DNA of 64,000 bases from Bacteroidaceae bacterium (GTDB lineage: Bacteria > Bacteroidota > Bacteroidia > Bacteroidales > Bacteroidaceae): the NCBI GenBank assembly GCA_017940185.1, contig JAGAZE010000022.1:53487-117486 (forward strand). The letters are read 5' to 3'. Shown piece after piece: positions 56,315 to 63,862 of this stretch. Under the pieces are notes generated by a model. The model did no database searches, was not told where the DNA came from, and saw only the letters and a program-made list of their open reading frames with translations. A program made the position numbers and the translations under genes. Within the stretch, counting starts at the first letter, position 1; each line of letters starts with the position of its first letter.

Positions 56315-56832
56315 CACACACACACCATCTGGCCATCGCCCTATTGCTTCTGCTGCTTATGCACTCCGCAACCTCGGCGCAGAACTGCAACAATAATCCA
56401 AATGAGCCATACAACGCTGATGGTGTCACACAAGCAGAGTTTGCCGTCTACGAGCTGTTATACGACATGCAATATCAGCAGCCTATACGCTTTCAATGGC
56501 TCACGCCCCAAGAAACAGCCCGCCTCCATGCTTCGCGCAACACAAAACGAATGCTCACATCGTTAAGTAGAACAGGAAAAAAGAACTATCCAAGACTGCT
56601 CAAAACCACACATGCCAAAATGGAAGCACTCGACTTTGACTGGGACGACTACAGCATAAAAAACGGTATCGCCATACCCGATACAAGCCATGAGGGCGCC
56701 CCCCTATACACCATCGAAGCCTCTGTAGTGAGCGACGACAATCTTATCACAATCATCATACACGATGCATGGTTCATAGAAGGAAGATGCTGCGCATTCA
56801 GCAGCATTGATATAATCGGAACGAGAGAATAA
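56311..56832 (+). CDS. Small secreted protein, unknown
   Basis: 173 residues with a signal peptide (AIALLLLLLMHSATSAQ). The mature part has CNNNPNEPYNADGVTQAEF, a basic stretch (RNTKRMLTSLSRTGKKNYP), and a C-terminal hydrophobic beta pattern (NLITIIIHDAWFIEGRCC). Cysteines at three positions could form a disulfide in the periplasm. No family is recognised. Confidence 0.62.
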   Translation: MTHTHHLAIALLLLLLMHSATSAQNCNNNPNEPYNADGVTQAEFAVYELLYDMQYQQPIRFQWLTPQETARLHASRNTKRMLTSLSRTGKKNYPRLLKTTHAKMEALDFDWDDYSIKNGIAIPDTSHEGAPLYTIEASVVSDDNLITIIIHDAWFIEGRCCAFSSIDIIGTRE

Positions 56833-56840
56833 AGTGTTAA

Positions 56841-56876
56841 ACCATTTCAAGTTGCGCCCGACACTGATGAAGGGTA
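56841..56876 (+). repeat. GCCCGACAC-type repeat, copy 1
   Basis: GCGCCCGACACTGATGAAGGGTA lies directly before the ATG at 56884. Related copies lie at 60496 and 63390, each ending in GATGAAGGGTA just before an ATG. Confidence 0.75.
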
Positions 56877-56883
56877 TAGAATT

Positions 56884-57405
56884 ATGATAAAGAAAAAAGG
56901 GATTGTTTCTGGAATAATAATGGGACTGGTCCTGATGTGTATCGTAAGTTGCGCCAAAGCAGAGAATAACGTGAATCGTGTAAAGACTGCGGATGAATCC
57001 CGTCAGGATGTTCATTTGAATCAGGAAGGTACTTTCAACGAGTTTTTTCTGTCATTAGCCACATGCTATTCTCACGGACTGGCAAACGAAATTGATAAGA
57101 TTGTCCTTGTCAATGATGACGGAAAGAAAGTCATTGCAGATGAATCGATGATACCAAGCGACTTCATTGATCAATATCAAGATGTTTTTCTGTCTTCAGT
57201 TAAAAATAACGACTATGAAGCAAATGAAATGAATTATGCCCTTCTTTTAGAATGGGGTTTAATTGAAAATTTCGGTTTGGATGAAGACGAAATTTTCAAT
57301 CATAGTATAGTATATGAAGTTCCTGGCGGCGAAAACAGTGAAAAAGTCCTGTCGGGATGGTACTACAAGTATAAAGGGAAATGGTATCTGTGGAGCCTGT
57401 ACTGA
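56884..57405 (+). CDS. Lipoprotein, unknown
   Basis: 173 residues with lipobox (IVSC, Cys22). The mature part is acidic: FFLSLATCYSHGLANEIDK, VNDDGKKVIADESMIPSDFI, and a C-terminal YYKYKGKWYLWSLY that looks like the last strands of a compact beta domain. No family is recognised. It follows a GCCCGACAC repeat and precedes the inverted intergenic repeat. Confidence 0.62.
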   Translation: MIKKKGIVSGIIMGLVLMCIVSCAKAENNVNRVKTADESRQDVHLNQEGTFNEFFLSLATCYSHGLANEIDKIVLVNDDGKKVIADESMIPSDFIDQYQDVFLSSVKNNDYEANEMNYALLLEWGLIENFGLDEDEIFNHSIVYEVPGGENSEKVLSGWYYKYKGKWYLWSLY

Positions 57406-57482
57406 TAAGCCCCTTCTGACATTTTCATTTCAGAGAGATATCGTAACTCCTACGAGTAACACATAACATTTAAATAGTTGAA

Positions 57483-57594
57483 TTTCTTTCGACCTTTTCT
57501 CGCCTCAGCAATGCTCAAGCAAGCTTGGCCTTCGACCTTCACTGCTCACGCTCGGCAGCGTTGACATTGCATTCGGCTTAACGAAAACGTTCCT
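57483..57594 (-). repeat. Inverted copy of the 52.1 kb intergenic repeat
   Basis: Read on the minus strand it runs from GAACGTTTTCGTTAAGCCGA to GGCGAGAAAAGGTCGAAAGA, closely matching unit 2 at 52098-52250 with an internal deletion of about 40 bases. The two copies bracket about 5.2 kb of accessory genes. Confidence 0.85.
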
Positions 57595-57649
57595 TAACAA
57601 CCACGGTGTGAACCGTTGGTGCACAACATATATTAAGCATATCCAAGAC

Positions 57650-58369
57650 ATGAAAAGAAATATTATATGCCTGATGGCAATGGCGTTGGTAATCGGTGCT
57701 TGCGGAAAGCGCGGTTCGCAGCCGGAAGTCGAAACAACACAAGAGCGCGATGCAGACCGGGAATATGAACTGCTGAGCGAAAAATTGTTCTCCTCGGCGA
57801 GAGAAGGGGAAGAAACTGCACAAGAGTACATCGACTATTTCAGCAGCAGGAACAGCACATGGATCAACAACGCCAATGAGATAAAGAGCGCATACCGACG
57901 GATGGACGCATTCTTCTCCAAGGCATTTGATTCGTATGCCACCTTTAAGAACGAAAGCCGAAATTTAGACAGCGATTTTTCACTGAGCCGTTATGAGGGT
58001 GTGCGCAAACTGTGGAAGCAACTGTACGAACAGGAAGAGCGACAACTCATGGAGGAACTCATGGAGAACATCACCGTATCCAGTTTCGATGAGCATTTCC
58101 GATCGGAGGCAAGAAGCCTCAGTGATAAGGAGTTTATGACATGGGAAGTCGAGTCAATTGATCAAGTGTCGGTCACTACGCCCTCGCCCGTTGAAGACCG
58201 ATGGGCCAAGGAGGCGACAGGGGAGTATCGCATCCATCTGCGTAAGTTCGGAATGTTCAGAACAGGAGACGCACTGTTGTCTATCGAAGGACGAATCGGA
58301 ATAACCGATGCAGGTGAGTTGCAGTTCTTCAGAAAAGGATATCACTTCGTAGAGACACCTGTATTTTAG
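57650..58369 (+). CDS. Lipoprotein, unknown, helical
   Basis: 239 residues from the ATG at 57650, which opens the lipoprotein signal MKRNIICLMAMALVIGAC (Cys18); an in-frame ATG 14 codons upstream falls before it. The mature part is rich in Glu and Arg and mostly helical to about 150, then a beta-like region (EYRIHLRKFGMFRTGDALLSIEGRIGIT). No family is recognised. A promoter for the next gene overlaps its end. Confidence 0.68.
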   Translation: MKRNIICLMAMALVIGACGKRGSQPEVETTQERDADREYELLSEKLFSSAREGEETAQEYIDYFSSRNSTWINNANEIKSAYRRMDAFFSKAFDSYATFKNESRNLDSDFSLSRYEGVRKLWKQLYEQEERQLMEELMENITVSSFDEHFRSEARSLSDKEFMTWEVESIDQVSVTTPSPVEDRWAKEATGEYRIHLRKFGMFRTGDALLSIEGRIGITDAGELQFFRKGYHFVETPVF

Positions 58370-58378
58370 GCGTGAAAG

Positions 58379-58386
58379 TATCTTTG
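58379..58386 (+). promoter_or_regulatory. -7 element for the small LRR gene
   Basis: TATCTTTG, 26 bases before the ATG at 58412, overlapping the end of the upstream lipoprotein unit by its spacing region. Confidence 0.5.
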
Positions 58387-58411
58387 TATTGTAAAGCTAT
58401 GGAATCCTCTG

Positions 58412-59035
58412 ATGCCACACATCATCACATACACTGAAGAGATTGAAGAGCACGGATACTGCCAGCAGCGACCGGAACTGAAGACAGGTGATAAGTATCT
58501 GCATGAAGTCGATGGAAAGAAACGCTTGCGTATTGTCCTTTCCGTGCATTGCGACAAGTATGTCTGGGAGAATGTTGCGCAATGGACGACAGTGATTGAA
58601 GAATATCTGGAAGATGAATATACATTGTGCAACTTGTTTGTTGACGGGTCTGACGTTCCAGTGTTTGTCGCCTGTGGAATGATAGGTGTCCTCACTTGCG
58701 ACAAGGATAAAATTTGCGGTAAACTTGTCATCCCGTCGAGGGTGGGAGATACAATTGTTAAGGGTGTTGCCCGATATGGCTTTTTCGAATGTCCGAACCT
58801 GACAAAGGTTGTCTTTAGTCCCATGGTGGTGATAGCCTATGAATACGCATTCGCAAAAAGCGGTATCAAAGATATGGCTTTTAATGAGGAGGTTGTAGTG
58901 ATGGTGCATACAACGGCTGTTGATGGTTGCGAGAATCTCCCGAAGTTTGACCGGCTTTTTGACCGGCCTTTCCCTGGGTTATATCTAATACGTGGTGGTG
59001 AAATCTTTCAGAAATGGGAAGAAGCCAGTAGTTAA
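58412..59035 (+). CDS. Small BspA-like leucine-rich repeat protein
   Basis: 207 residues without a signal peptide. The second half has BspA-type units: GKLVIPSRVGDTIVKGVARY, GFFECPNLTKVVFSPMVVIA and YEYAFAKSGIKDM. The first half (HIITYTEEIEEHGYCQQRPE) is unlike known domains. Lack of a leader makes it unusual for this repeat class, which is normally exported. A promoter-like TATCTTTG precedes it. Confidence 0.68.
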   Translation: MPHIITYTEEIEEHGYCQQRPELKTGDKYLHEVDGKKRLRIVLSVHCDKYVWENVAQWTTVIEEYLEDEYTLCNLFVDGSDVPVFVACGMIGVLTCDKDKICGKLVIPSRVGDTIVKGVARYGFFECPNLTKVVFSPMVVIAYEYAFAKSGIKDMAFNEEVVVMVHTTAVDGCENLPKFDRLFDRPFPGLYLIRGGEIFQKWEEASS

Positions 59036-59077
59036 GTCTAGTTTATCAGAAATCACCTGAACAGCCAAGAGAGTCAA

Positions 59078-59146
59078 CGCCAAATAGCCAAGTAAATCAG
59101 CGCCAAATAACCAAATAAAATCGCGCCAAATAACCAAATTATATAA
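59078..59146 (+). repeat. Three tandem 23-base repeats upstream of the DUF4143 ATPase
   Basis: CGCCAAATAACCAAATAAAA-type units at 59078-59100, 59101-59123 and 59124-59146, ending 30 bases before the -7 element at 59176. Confidence 0.85.
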
Positions 59147-59175
59147 AAATGATTTTCTTGTTTCAAAAAAATAAT

Positions 59176-59183
59176 TATCTTCG
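59176..59183 (+). promoter_or_regulatory. -7 element for the DUF4143 ATPase gene
   Basis: TATCTTCG, a near match to TAnnTTTG, with CTTG about 17 bases upstream. It lies 22 bases before the ATG, so the leader is short. Confidence 0.5.
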
Positions 59184-59204
59184 CAGCTGGAAATTGAATG
59201 TGAT

Positions 59205-60494
59205 ATGGTAGAAAATATTGATGGATATAGGAGGAGAATAGCCGATAAACTTTTAGAAGAAAAGTTGGATGCGATGGGAGCCGTTCTGATTGAAGGCCCT
59301 AAGGCTTGTGGCAAAACGACAACAGCTGAACAGCAGGCAAAGAGCATTCTTTATATGGATGACCCGGAACAAATGAAGCAAAATCTGCAATTGGCAGAAA
59401 CCAACATTAGGAGGTTGCTTCAAGGCGATACGCCAAGGCTTATTGACGAATGGCAAATTGCTCCGCAGTTGTGGGATGCCGTGCGTTTTGAGATAGACCA
59501 CAGAAAAGATGACGGTCTTTTTATGCTGACAGGTTCGGCTGTTCCTGCCGATGATTCCAAAATTCACCATACAGGTGCAGGGCGTTTTGCGTGGCTAACC
59601 ATGCGTCCCATGTCGCTTTGGGAGTCGGGAGAATCGTCTGGCGATGTCAGCCTCGGCGAACTGTTTTCCCATTCGGAAAAGGTGGACGGTGCCAATGCTT
59701 TGAATATGGAAGAGGTTGCTTTTGCCATTTGCCGTGGCGGATGGCCGAAGTCGTTGAATAAGAAGACACCAAAGGCTGCGCTCCGGCAGGCAGCTGAATA
59801 TTTCGAGGCCATTACCCGTTCAGACATTTCGAGAGTTGACGGAGTGGATAGAGACGAACAGAGAGTCAAACGGCTCATGCGTTCGTATTCAAGATTACAA
59901 GGTGCTATGGCAGGCATTCCAACTATTGTTGCAGACATGAAAACGAATGAACCTGAGGGGATGAGCGATGAAACTGTTGCATCGTACATAAAGGCGCTAA
60001 AAAAGATATTCGTCATCGAGGATATGCCAGCATGGAATCCCAATTTACGTTCGAAGACGGCAATACGAACCAGCGATACACGCTATTTTGTTGACCCATC
60101 CATCGCTATTGCATCATTGGGCTTGGGACCAAACGATCTGTTAAATGACTTGGAGACAATGGGCTTGTTTTTTGAAACACTTTGCGTGAGGGATTTACGT
60201 ATTTATGCCGATGCCAACGATGGCAATGTGTTTCATTATCGTGACAAGAACGGCCTCGAATGTGATGCCGTCGTCCATTTAAGGAATGGAAATTATGGTT
60301 TGGTAGAGATAAAACTTGGCGGCGACACTCGTATTGAAGAAGGGGCTACCAACCTGAACTCTTTAGCAAAAATAATTGACACAACGAAGATGAAAAAGCC
60401 TTCGTTCAAAATGGTGCTGACGGCAGTCGGACAATATGCCTATATGAGGACTGATGGTGTGATGGTTGTTCCAATTGGATGTTTGAAAGATTAA
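59205..60494 (+). CDS. AAA_14/DUF4143 family ATP-binding protein
   Basis: 429 residues. Walker A GPKACGKTT (31-39), Walker B-like RLIDEWQ (about 77-83), and the sensor-like LFMLTGSAVP belong to the AAA_14 domain. The C-terminal DUF4143 part has FFETLCVRDLRIYADA and VFHYRDKNGLECDAVVHL, the PD-(D/E)XK-nuclease-like fold seen in this family (E-x-D-x-V, then GLVEIKLGG). The role of these common, multi-copy ATPases is not established; links to mobile elements or toxin-like systems are suggested in the literature. Alone here, behind tandem repeats. Confidence 0.88.
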   Translation: MVENIDGYRRRIADKLLEEKLDAMGAVLIEGPKACGKTTTAEQQAKSILYMDDPEQMKQNLQLAETNIRRLLQGDTPRLIDEWQIAPQLWDAVRFEIDHRKDDGLFMLTGSAVPADDSKIHHTGAGRFAWLTMRPMSLWESGESSGDVSLGELFSHSEKVDGANALNMEEVAFAICRGGWPKSLNKKTPKAALRQAAEYFEAITRSDISRVDGVDRDEQRVKRLMRSYSRLQGAMAGIPTIVADMKTNEPEGMSDETVASYIKALKKIFVIEDMPAWNPNLRSKTAIRTSDTRYFVDPSIAIASLGLGPNDLLNDLETMGLFFETLCVRDLRIYADANDGNVFHYRDKNGLECDAVVHLRNGNYGLVEIKLGGDTRIEEGATNLNSLAKIIDTTKMKKPSFKMVLTAVGQYAYMRTDGVMVVPIGCLKD

Positions 60495-60495
60495 T

Positions 60496-60547
60496 AACAT
60501 TTAAAAGTCGTGCCCGACACGGATGAAGGGTAATGAATAATGAACAA
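60496..60547 (+). repeat. GCCCGACAC-type repeat, copy 2
   Basis: AACATTTAAAAGTCGTGCCC followed by GACACGGATGAAGGGTAATG AATAATGAACAA, running into the start of the hydrolase gene at 60540. Confidence 0.8.
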
Positions 60548-61379
60548 ATTGATTTACTTTCATGGTTTCGGTTCATCGGGCGAGGGGTGCACGGTGAGGT
60601 CGCTTAGGGAGTTGCTGCCAGAGTGGGAAGTTCTTGCACCAGATATTCCCGTAGACCCAGAAGAGGCATTGCCTTTCCTGACGGATTTTTGCAAGAGGGA
60701 GCAGCCGAATGTGATTGTCGGCACCAGCATGGGCGGCATGTATGCCCAGCAGATGCGGGGCTTCAAGCGTATATGTGTCAATCCTGCATTTTACATCTCT
60801 CATCAAAAAGACATTTTGAAAGAAGGGACATTCGAGTTCTTCAACCCTCGAAAGAATGGCGAGAAGAAGTTTTCCATCACGCCAGATATCATTCAACATT
60901 TCACCGAGATGGAGTCTCACCAGTTCGACGGCATCACGGATTATGATAAGAAGTATGTCTTTGGCCTCTTTGCCGACAACGATACGACCGTCAACTGCGA
61001 GCCTGTTTTCCTGCAATATTACACAAATGTCATCCATTTCCACGGCGGTCACAGGCTCGACCGTCAGACTATCCAGCAGGTTGTTGTGCCTTTAGTTCTA
61101 GAACTGATTAAACATGAATATAGATGGGAAGACAATGGCTATATTTATGTTTTCAGTCTGGACCGGCAGTCGGCATCTTTTGAAGAGATTGACCATCTGG
61201 ACTTCTCTAGATATCTGCTCGGCATAGATGTGCAGGGACTGATGAAGGTTTTGCAAATCACTGATTTAGGGCAGTTGGCAGAAGAAGTCAAAGCCAATTT
61301 CAACTATGGAATTATGGAGCACATTTTGAAAAAACACGGAATAGCGTATAGTACATATTCTGATGCTTACTTTGATTAG
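60540..61379 (+). CDS. Alpha/beta hydrolase of the YqiA/YcfP type
   Basis: 279 residues. The fold is clear in the first about 190: IYFHGFGSSGEG, the nucleophile elbow GTSMGGMY with Ser63, LFADNDTTVN (acid), and HFHGGHRLD (catalytic His). YqiA-type esterases act on small acyl esters. The extra C-terminal about 85 residues are unlike E. coli YqiA and end AYSTYSDAYFD. The start at 60540 lies inside a repeat copy that recurs at 63390, so the promoter/leader was duplicated. Confidence 0.8.
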   Translation: MNKLIYFHGFGSSGEGCTVRSLRELLPEWEVLAPDIPVDPEEALPFLTDFCKREQPNVIVGTSMGGMYAQQMRGFKRICVNPAFYISHQKDILKEGTFEFFNPRKNGEKKFSITPDIIQHFTEMESHQFDGITDYDKKYVFGLFADNDTTVNCEPVFLQYYTNVIHFHGGHRLDRQTIQQVVVPLVLELIKHEYRWEDNGYIYVFSLDRQSASFEEIDHLDFSRYLLGIDVQGLMKVLQITDLGQLAEEVKANFNYGIMEHILKKHGIAYSTYSDAYFD

Positions 61380-61417
61380 CAATTAAATGAAATGCCACTA
61401 AATAATGATATTGTAAT

Positions 61418-62365
61418 ATGGACCACACTTACAAATGTTTTGGCACATGTAGCGAGCTCGAAGTCGATTACGACAAGAAAGAAATCAGAGCCAAGACCAT
61501 AGACTACTGGGGCGAACATCTTACTTGTAGAGACTTTGGCGTGATAACCCACTATGAGTTTGAGTATGTCAAGACGGAGTGGGTGGAGAGCGAGAAGGAG
61601 GACAGCGACAGCCGTGACCATCTCATTCAGCTCCGAGAGAGAATGAGCGTGAACGGGCCCAGCGAAGAACTCGGTGACTTCGATCCCGAAGAGGAAAAAC
61701 ATGCCATATTCCAACATAATGAGGTTGGATTGAAGCTCTGGTATTTCTATTATCAGAACTCTGAAGTGAAAACTTCTTCCCTTTACTTCTCGCAGAAGGA
61801 TGCCTTCGAGGCACGGCGGAAGCTCAAGCCGCTCATCAAGCATCTGGGCAGCCGAAGCATGGCCGACAACAACATATTTGTTGGCAGGGAGCATCTGCGC
61901 ATTGGCGACATTGTTTCTTTGGGCATCCCGTTCTCCGAATTCAACGATGTTGTTTCGGTCTGGCGAGAAAGAGAAAACGTGGTGAGTCCCAACATCTTTT
62001 TGCCGAAGTTCGGTGAATTAATCTTGGATATTGGCTCCTATGAAAAAGACGAAAAGGTAGGTAAAGTAGAACTTAAGACGACCAGGCGGATGAATGAGGA
62101 GGAGGTGATGCCTTTGTTTGAGTACATGAAGGCGAGTATGCCTACAGGATCCCTTTACGACGACGGCGGCTACGGAGTGCCTTCCCCGCCTCACGAGATA
62201 AACCATTTCTGGCCGCTGCCTCAGGGCGAAGTGTATATGAGATGGCATGGCATGCGTGATTTTAGCTGGTACGACGGGTGGGACATCATCAGACTTGAAC
62301 TCTACGAGGACGCCCTCCTGAAGAAGTGCAGAGATGAAGCGTACTGGCGCTCGGAGGTTGATTAA
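61418..62365 (+). CDS. Hypothetical protein
   Basis: 315 residues, acidic, with no signal peptide or membrane helix. Readable segments are HTYKCFGTCSELEVDYDKKE, IIFVGREHLRIGDIVSLGI-like NIFVGREHLRIG, and GEVYMRWHGMRDFSWYDGWD. Tryptophan-rich C-terminus. No family is recognised. It lies 38 bases after the hydrolase gene on the same strand. Confidence 0.6.
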   Translation: MDHTYKCFGTCSELEVDYDKKEIRAKTIDYWGEHLTCRDFGVITHYEFEYVKTEWVESEKEDSDSRDHLIQLRERMSVNGPSEELGDFDPEEEKHAIFQHNEVGLKLWYFYYQNSEVKTSSLYFSQKDAFEARRKLKPLIKHLGSRSMADNNIFVGREHLRIGDIVSLGIPFSEFNDVVSVWRERENVVSPNIFLPKFGELILDIGSYEKDEKVGKVELKTTRRMNEEEVMPLFEYMKASMPTGSLYDDGGYGVPSPPHEINHFWPLPQGEVYMRWHGMRDFSWYDGWDIIRLELYEDALLKKCRDEAYWRSEVD

Positions 62366-62388
62366 AACTGCTTAAAGCGTATTCACTG

Positions 62389-62514
62389 ATGAAAGCACTC
62401 CAGGTTGAGACACTTGATGATTTGTTCAATGTTGTAAATGAACGCTTTTGTTTTGACTCTCTTAGACGATTTTTAGATGATAATGGTATAGGGTACGGAT
62501 GTTATGCACATTAA
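62389..62514 (+). CDS. Possible 41-residue small protein
   Basis: An open frame from ATG 62389 to TAA 62512-62514: MKALQVETLDDLFNVVNERF, then CFDSLRRFLDDNGIGYGCYA H. It fits the 150-base gap between two real genes. The amphipathic pattern is plausible, but there is no homologue I recognise and no clear ribosome site. It could also be a remnant. Confidence 0.35.
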   Translation: MKALQVETLDDLFNVVNERFCFDSLRRFLDDNGIGYGCYAH

Positions 62515-62528
62515 TATTAAGATAAGAG

Positions 62529-62963
62529 ATGAAAGAATTTGGTGAATTGTTTGACCGTGCGCTGCAAATAGCCATCCGTGCGCATGAGGGACAGATGGAC
62601 AAGTCTGGTCGTGAGTATGTGATGCATCCGATACGTGTGGCAGAGAGGTGCAAAGACCTACGGGCGAAGATTGTGGCTCTGCTGCATGATACGATTGAGG
62701 ATACTGACGTTACGCCCGACTATTTGCACAGTCAAGGTTTCCCTGATGAGATCATTGAGGGCGTGTTGTCTGTCACTAAACGGGAAGGGGAGTCGTATGA
62801 GGATTTTGTCAGCCGTGCGGCTTTGAATCCTCTTGGTAGGGAAGTGAAGCGTGCCGACTTGGAAGATAACATGGATATCAGACGGTTAGAAACAATCTCT
62901 GACGATGATGTGAATCGGCTGCGGAAATATCTTAAAGCATGGCATTATTTGAATAGTCTATGA
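62529..62963 (+). CDS. HD-domain phosphohydrolase, MESH1/SpoT-like
   Basis: 144 residues, a stand-alone HD domain of the RelA/SpoT hydrolase type. HEGQMDKSGREYVMHPIRVA, ALLHDTIEDTDVTPDYL with His53-Asp54, and the C-terminal KRADLEDNMDIRRL carry the expected metal and catalytic positions. No synthetase or regulatory domain is present. Proteins of this kind (MESH1, small alarmone hydrolases) remove pyrophosphate from (p)ppGpp or related nucleotides; the true substrate is inferred. It overlaps the next gene by four bases (ATGA). Confidence 0.85.
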   Translation: MKEFGELFDRALQIAIRAHEGQMDKSGREYVMHPIRVAERCKDLRAKIVALLHDTIEDTDVTPDYLHSQGFPDEIIEGVLSVTKREGESYEDFVSRAALNPLGREVKRADLEDNMDIRRLETISDDDVNRLRKYLKAWHYLNSL

Positions 62964-63346
62964 CTCTGTTGTTGATAGCCCTTTTGGTTTGCCACTATCT
63001 GGCGGATTATTGTCTGACTTTTCCCGTGATGATACGTGCAAAGGCTGACGGACGCCATCTGTGGCCGATATTGTTACATGCAGGTATTCATGCCTTTCTC
63101 ATGGGAGTATGCCTGTTGTTTTGGTTTGTGTCATGGGAACTGCTATTGTTGCTTGTGGGAGTTGAACTCATCTCCCACTTCCTTATAGACACAGCAAAAG
63201 GGAGGATGATGGCACATTTGCCAATTTTTGCAGACATACGACGGAAACCCTACTGGGTGCTATATGGTTTTGACCAGTTGCTACATCTGATGGTTATTAT
63301 AGCTGTTTGGTATTGCAGTATTAATAGTTGGTTGGTTATTTGTTGA
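62960..63346 (+). CDS. DUF3307 membrane protein
   Basis: 128 residues with three to four membrane helices (LLLIALLVCHYLADYCL, ILLHAGIHAFLMGVCLLFWF, LLLLLVGVELISHFLIDTAK, LLHLMVIIAVWYC). HYLADYCLTFP and HFLIDTAKGR are DUF3307 hallmarks. Its function is unknown. Overlap with the HD hydrolase gene (ATGA) says the two proteins are made together. Confidence 0.85.
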   Translation: MTLLLIALLVCHYLADYCLTFPVMIRAKADGRHLWPILLHAGIHAFLMGVCLLFWFVSWELLLLLVGVELISHFLIDTAKGRMMAHLPIFADIRRKPYWVLYGFDQLLHLMVIIAVWYCSINSWLVIC

Positions 63347-63389
63347 ACAAAAAACAGAAGGTTCGAATGGTTAAGCTGAAGGTTAAATT

Positions 63390-63457
63390 AACATTTAGCA
63401 GTTGTGCCCCACACGGATGAAGGGTAATGAATAATGAACAAGCTGATTTTTGCCTAA
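63390..63457 (+). pseudogene. GCCCGACAC-type repeat copy 3 with truncated hydrolase start
   Basis: About 60 bases match the leader and first codons of the hydrolase gene at 60540 (AACATTTAGCAGTTGTGCCC, then CACACGGATGAAGGGTAATG AATAATGAACAAGCTGATTT). The frame reads MNKLIFA and stops at 63457 (start 63434). This looks like a duplicated leader whose gene was lost or replaced by the repeats that follow. Confidence 0.7.
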
Positions 63458-63560
63458 TCACAAGGTAACTATTGCCTAATCACATCGCAATTGAACCTCA
63501 ATCACACTGCAAGTATTGCCCAATCACATTGCAATCAGGCAATACTTGCACACCAATTGG
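63451..63560. repeat. TTGCCTAATCAC repeats, second array
   Basis: Several units of TTGCCTAATCACA / TTGCCCAATCACATTGCAA, followed by the inverted CACCAATTGGGCAG, related to the array inside the element at 30.65-30.96 kb. No gene is seen in 63458-63862. Confidence 0.75.
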
Positions 63561-63573
63561 GCAGTGTGCACAC

Positions 63574-63622
63574 GGATTACACGGATTGCGCGGATTTTGG
63601 GAGCGCAGACGTACCCGTCTGC
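63574..63622. repeat. Short CACGGATT repeats and a GCAGACG hairpin
   Basis: CACACGGATTACACGGATTG CGCGGATT is followed by GCAGACG-TACC-CGTCTGC (63605-63622), a small hairpin of a kind common in Bacteroidales intergenic elements. Confidence 0.6.
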
Positions 63623-63794
63623 ACTGAATATTTGCTGTGTGATTGAGGTTCAATGGCATCACGCTGCACACATTGTCGTGTATGCTTTGATTATACACGC
63701 CCACTTCTCGTCACAGCTATCAGAAAAGTATTTTTGGAAATATGCCTGCACGCTTGCACCGACGTGCATATCACATTGACACACAGGGGAATAA

Positions 63795-63826
63795 CGAGTG
63801 TAAGCGTTTTTTGTCGCTTACACTCG
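63795..63826. repeat. 12-base perfect hairpin next to the transposase end
   Basis: CGAGTGTAAGCG, loop TTTTTTGT, CGCTTACACTCG. It lies 37 bases past the transposase stop (read on the minus strand) and may be a terminator or part of an IS end. Confidence 0.6.
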
Positions 63827-63862
63827 CCTGCACACCTTCTCTCTGCCACCATTCTCGAAGGT

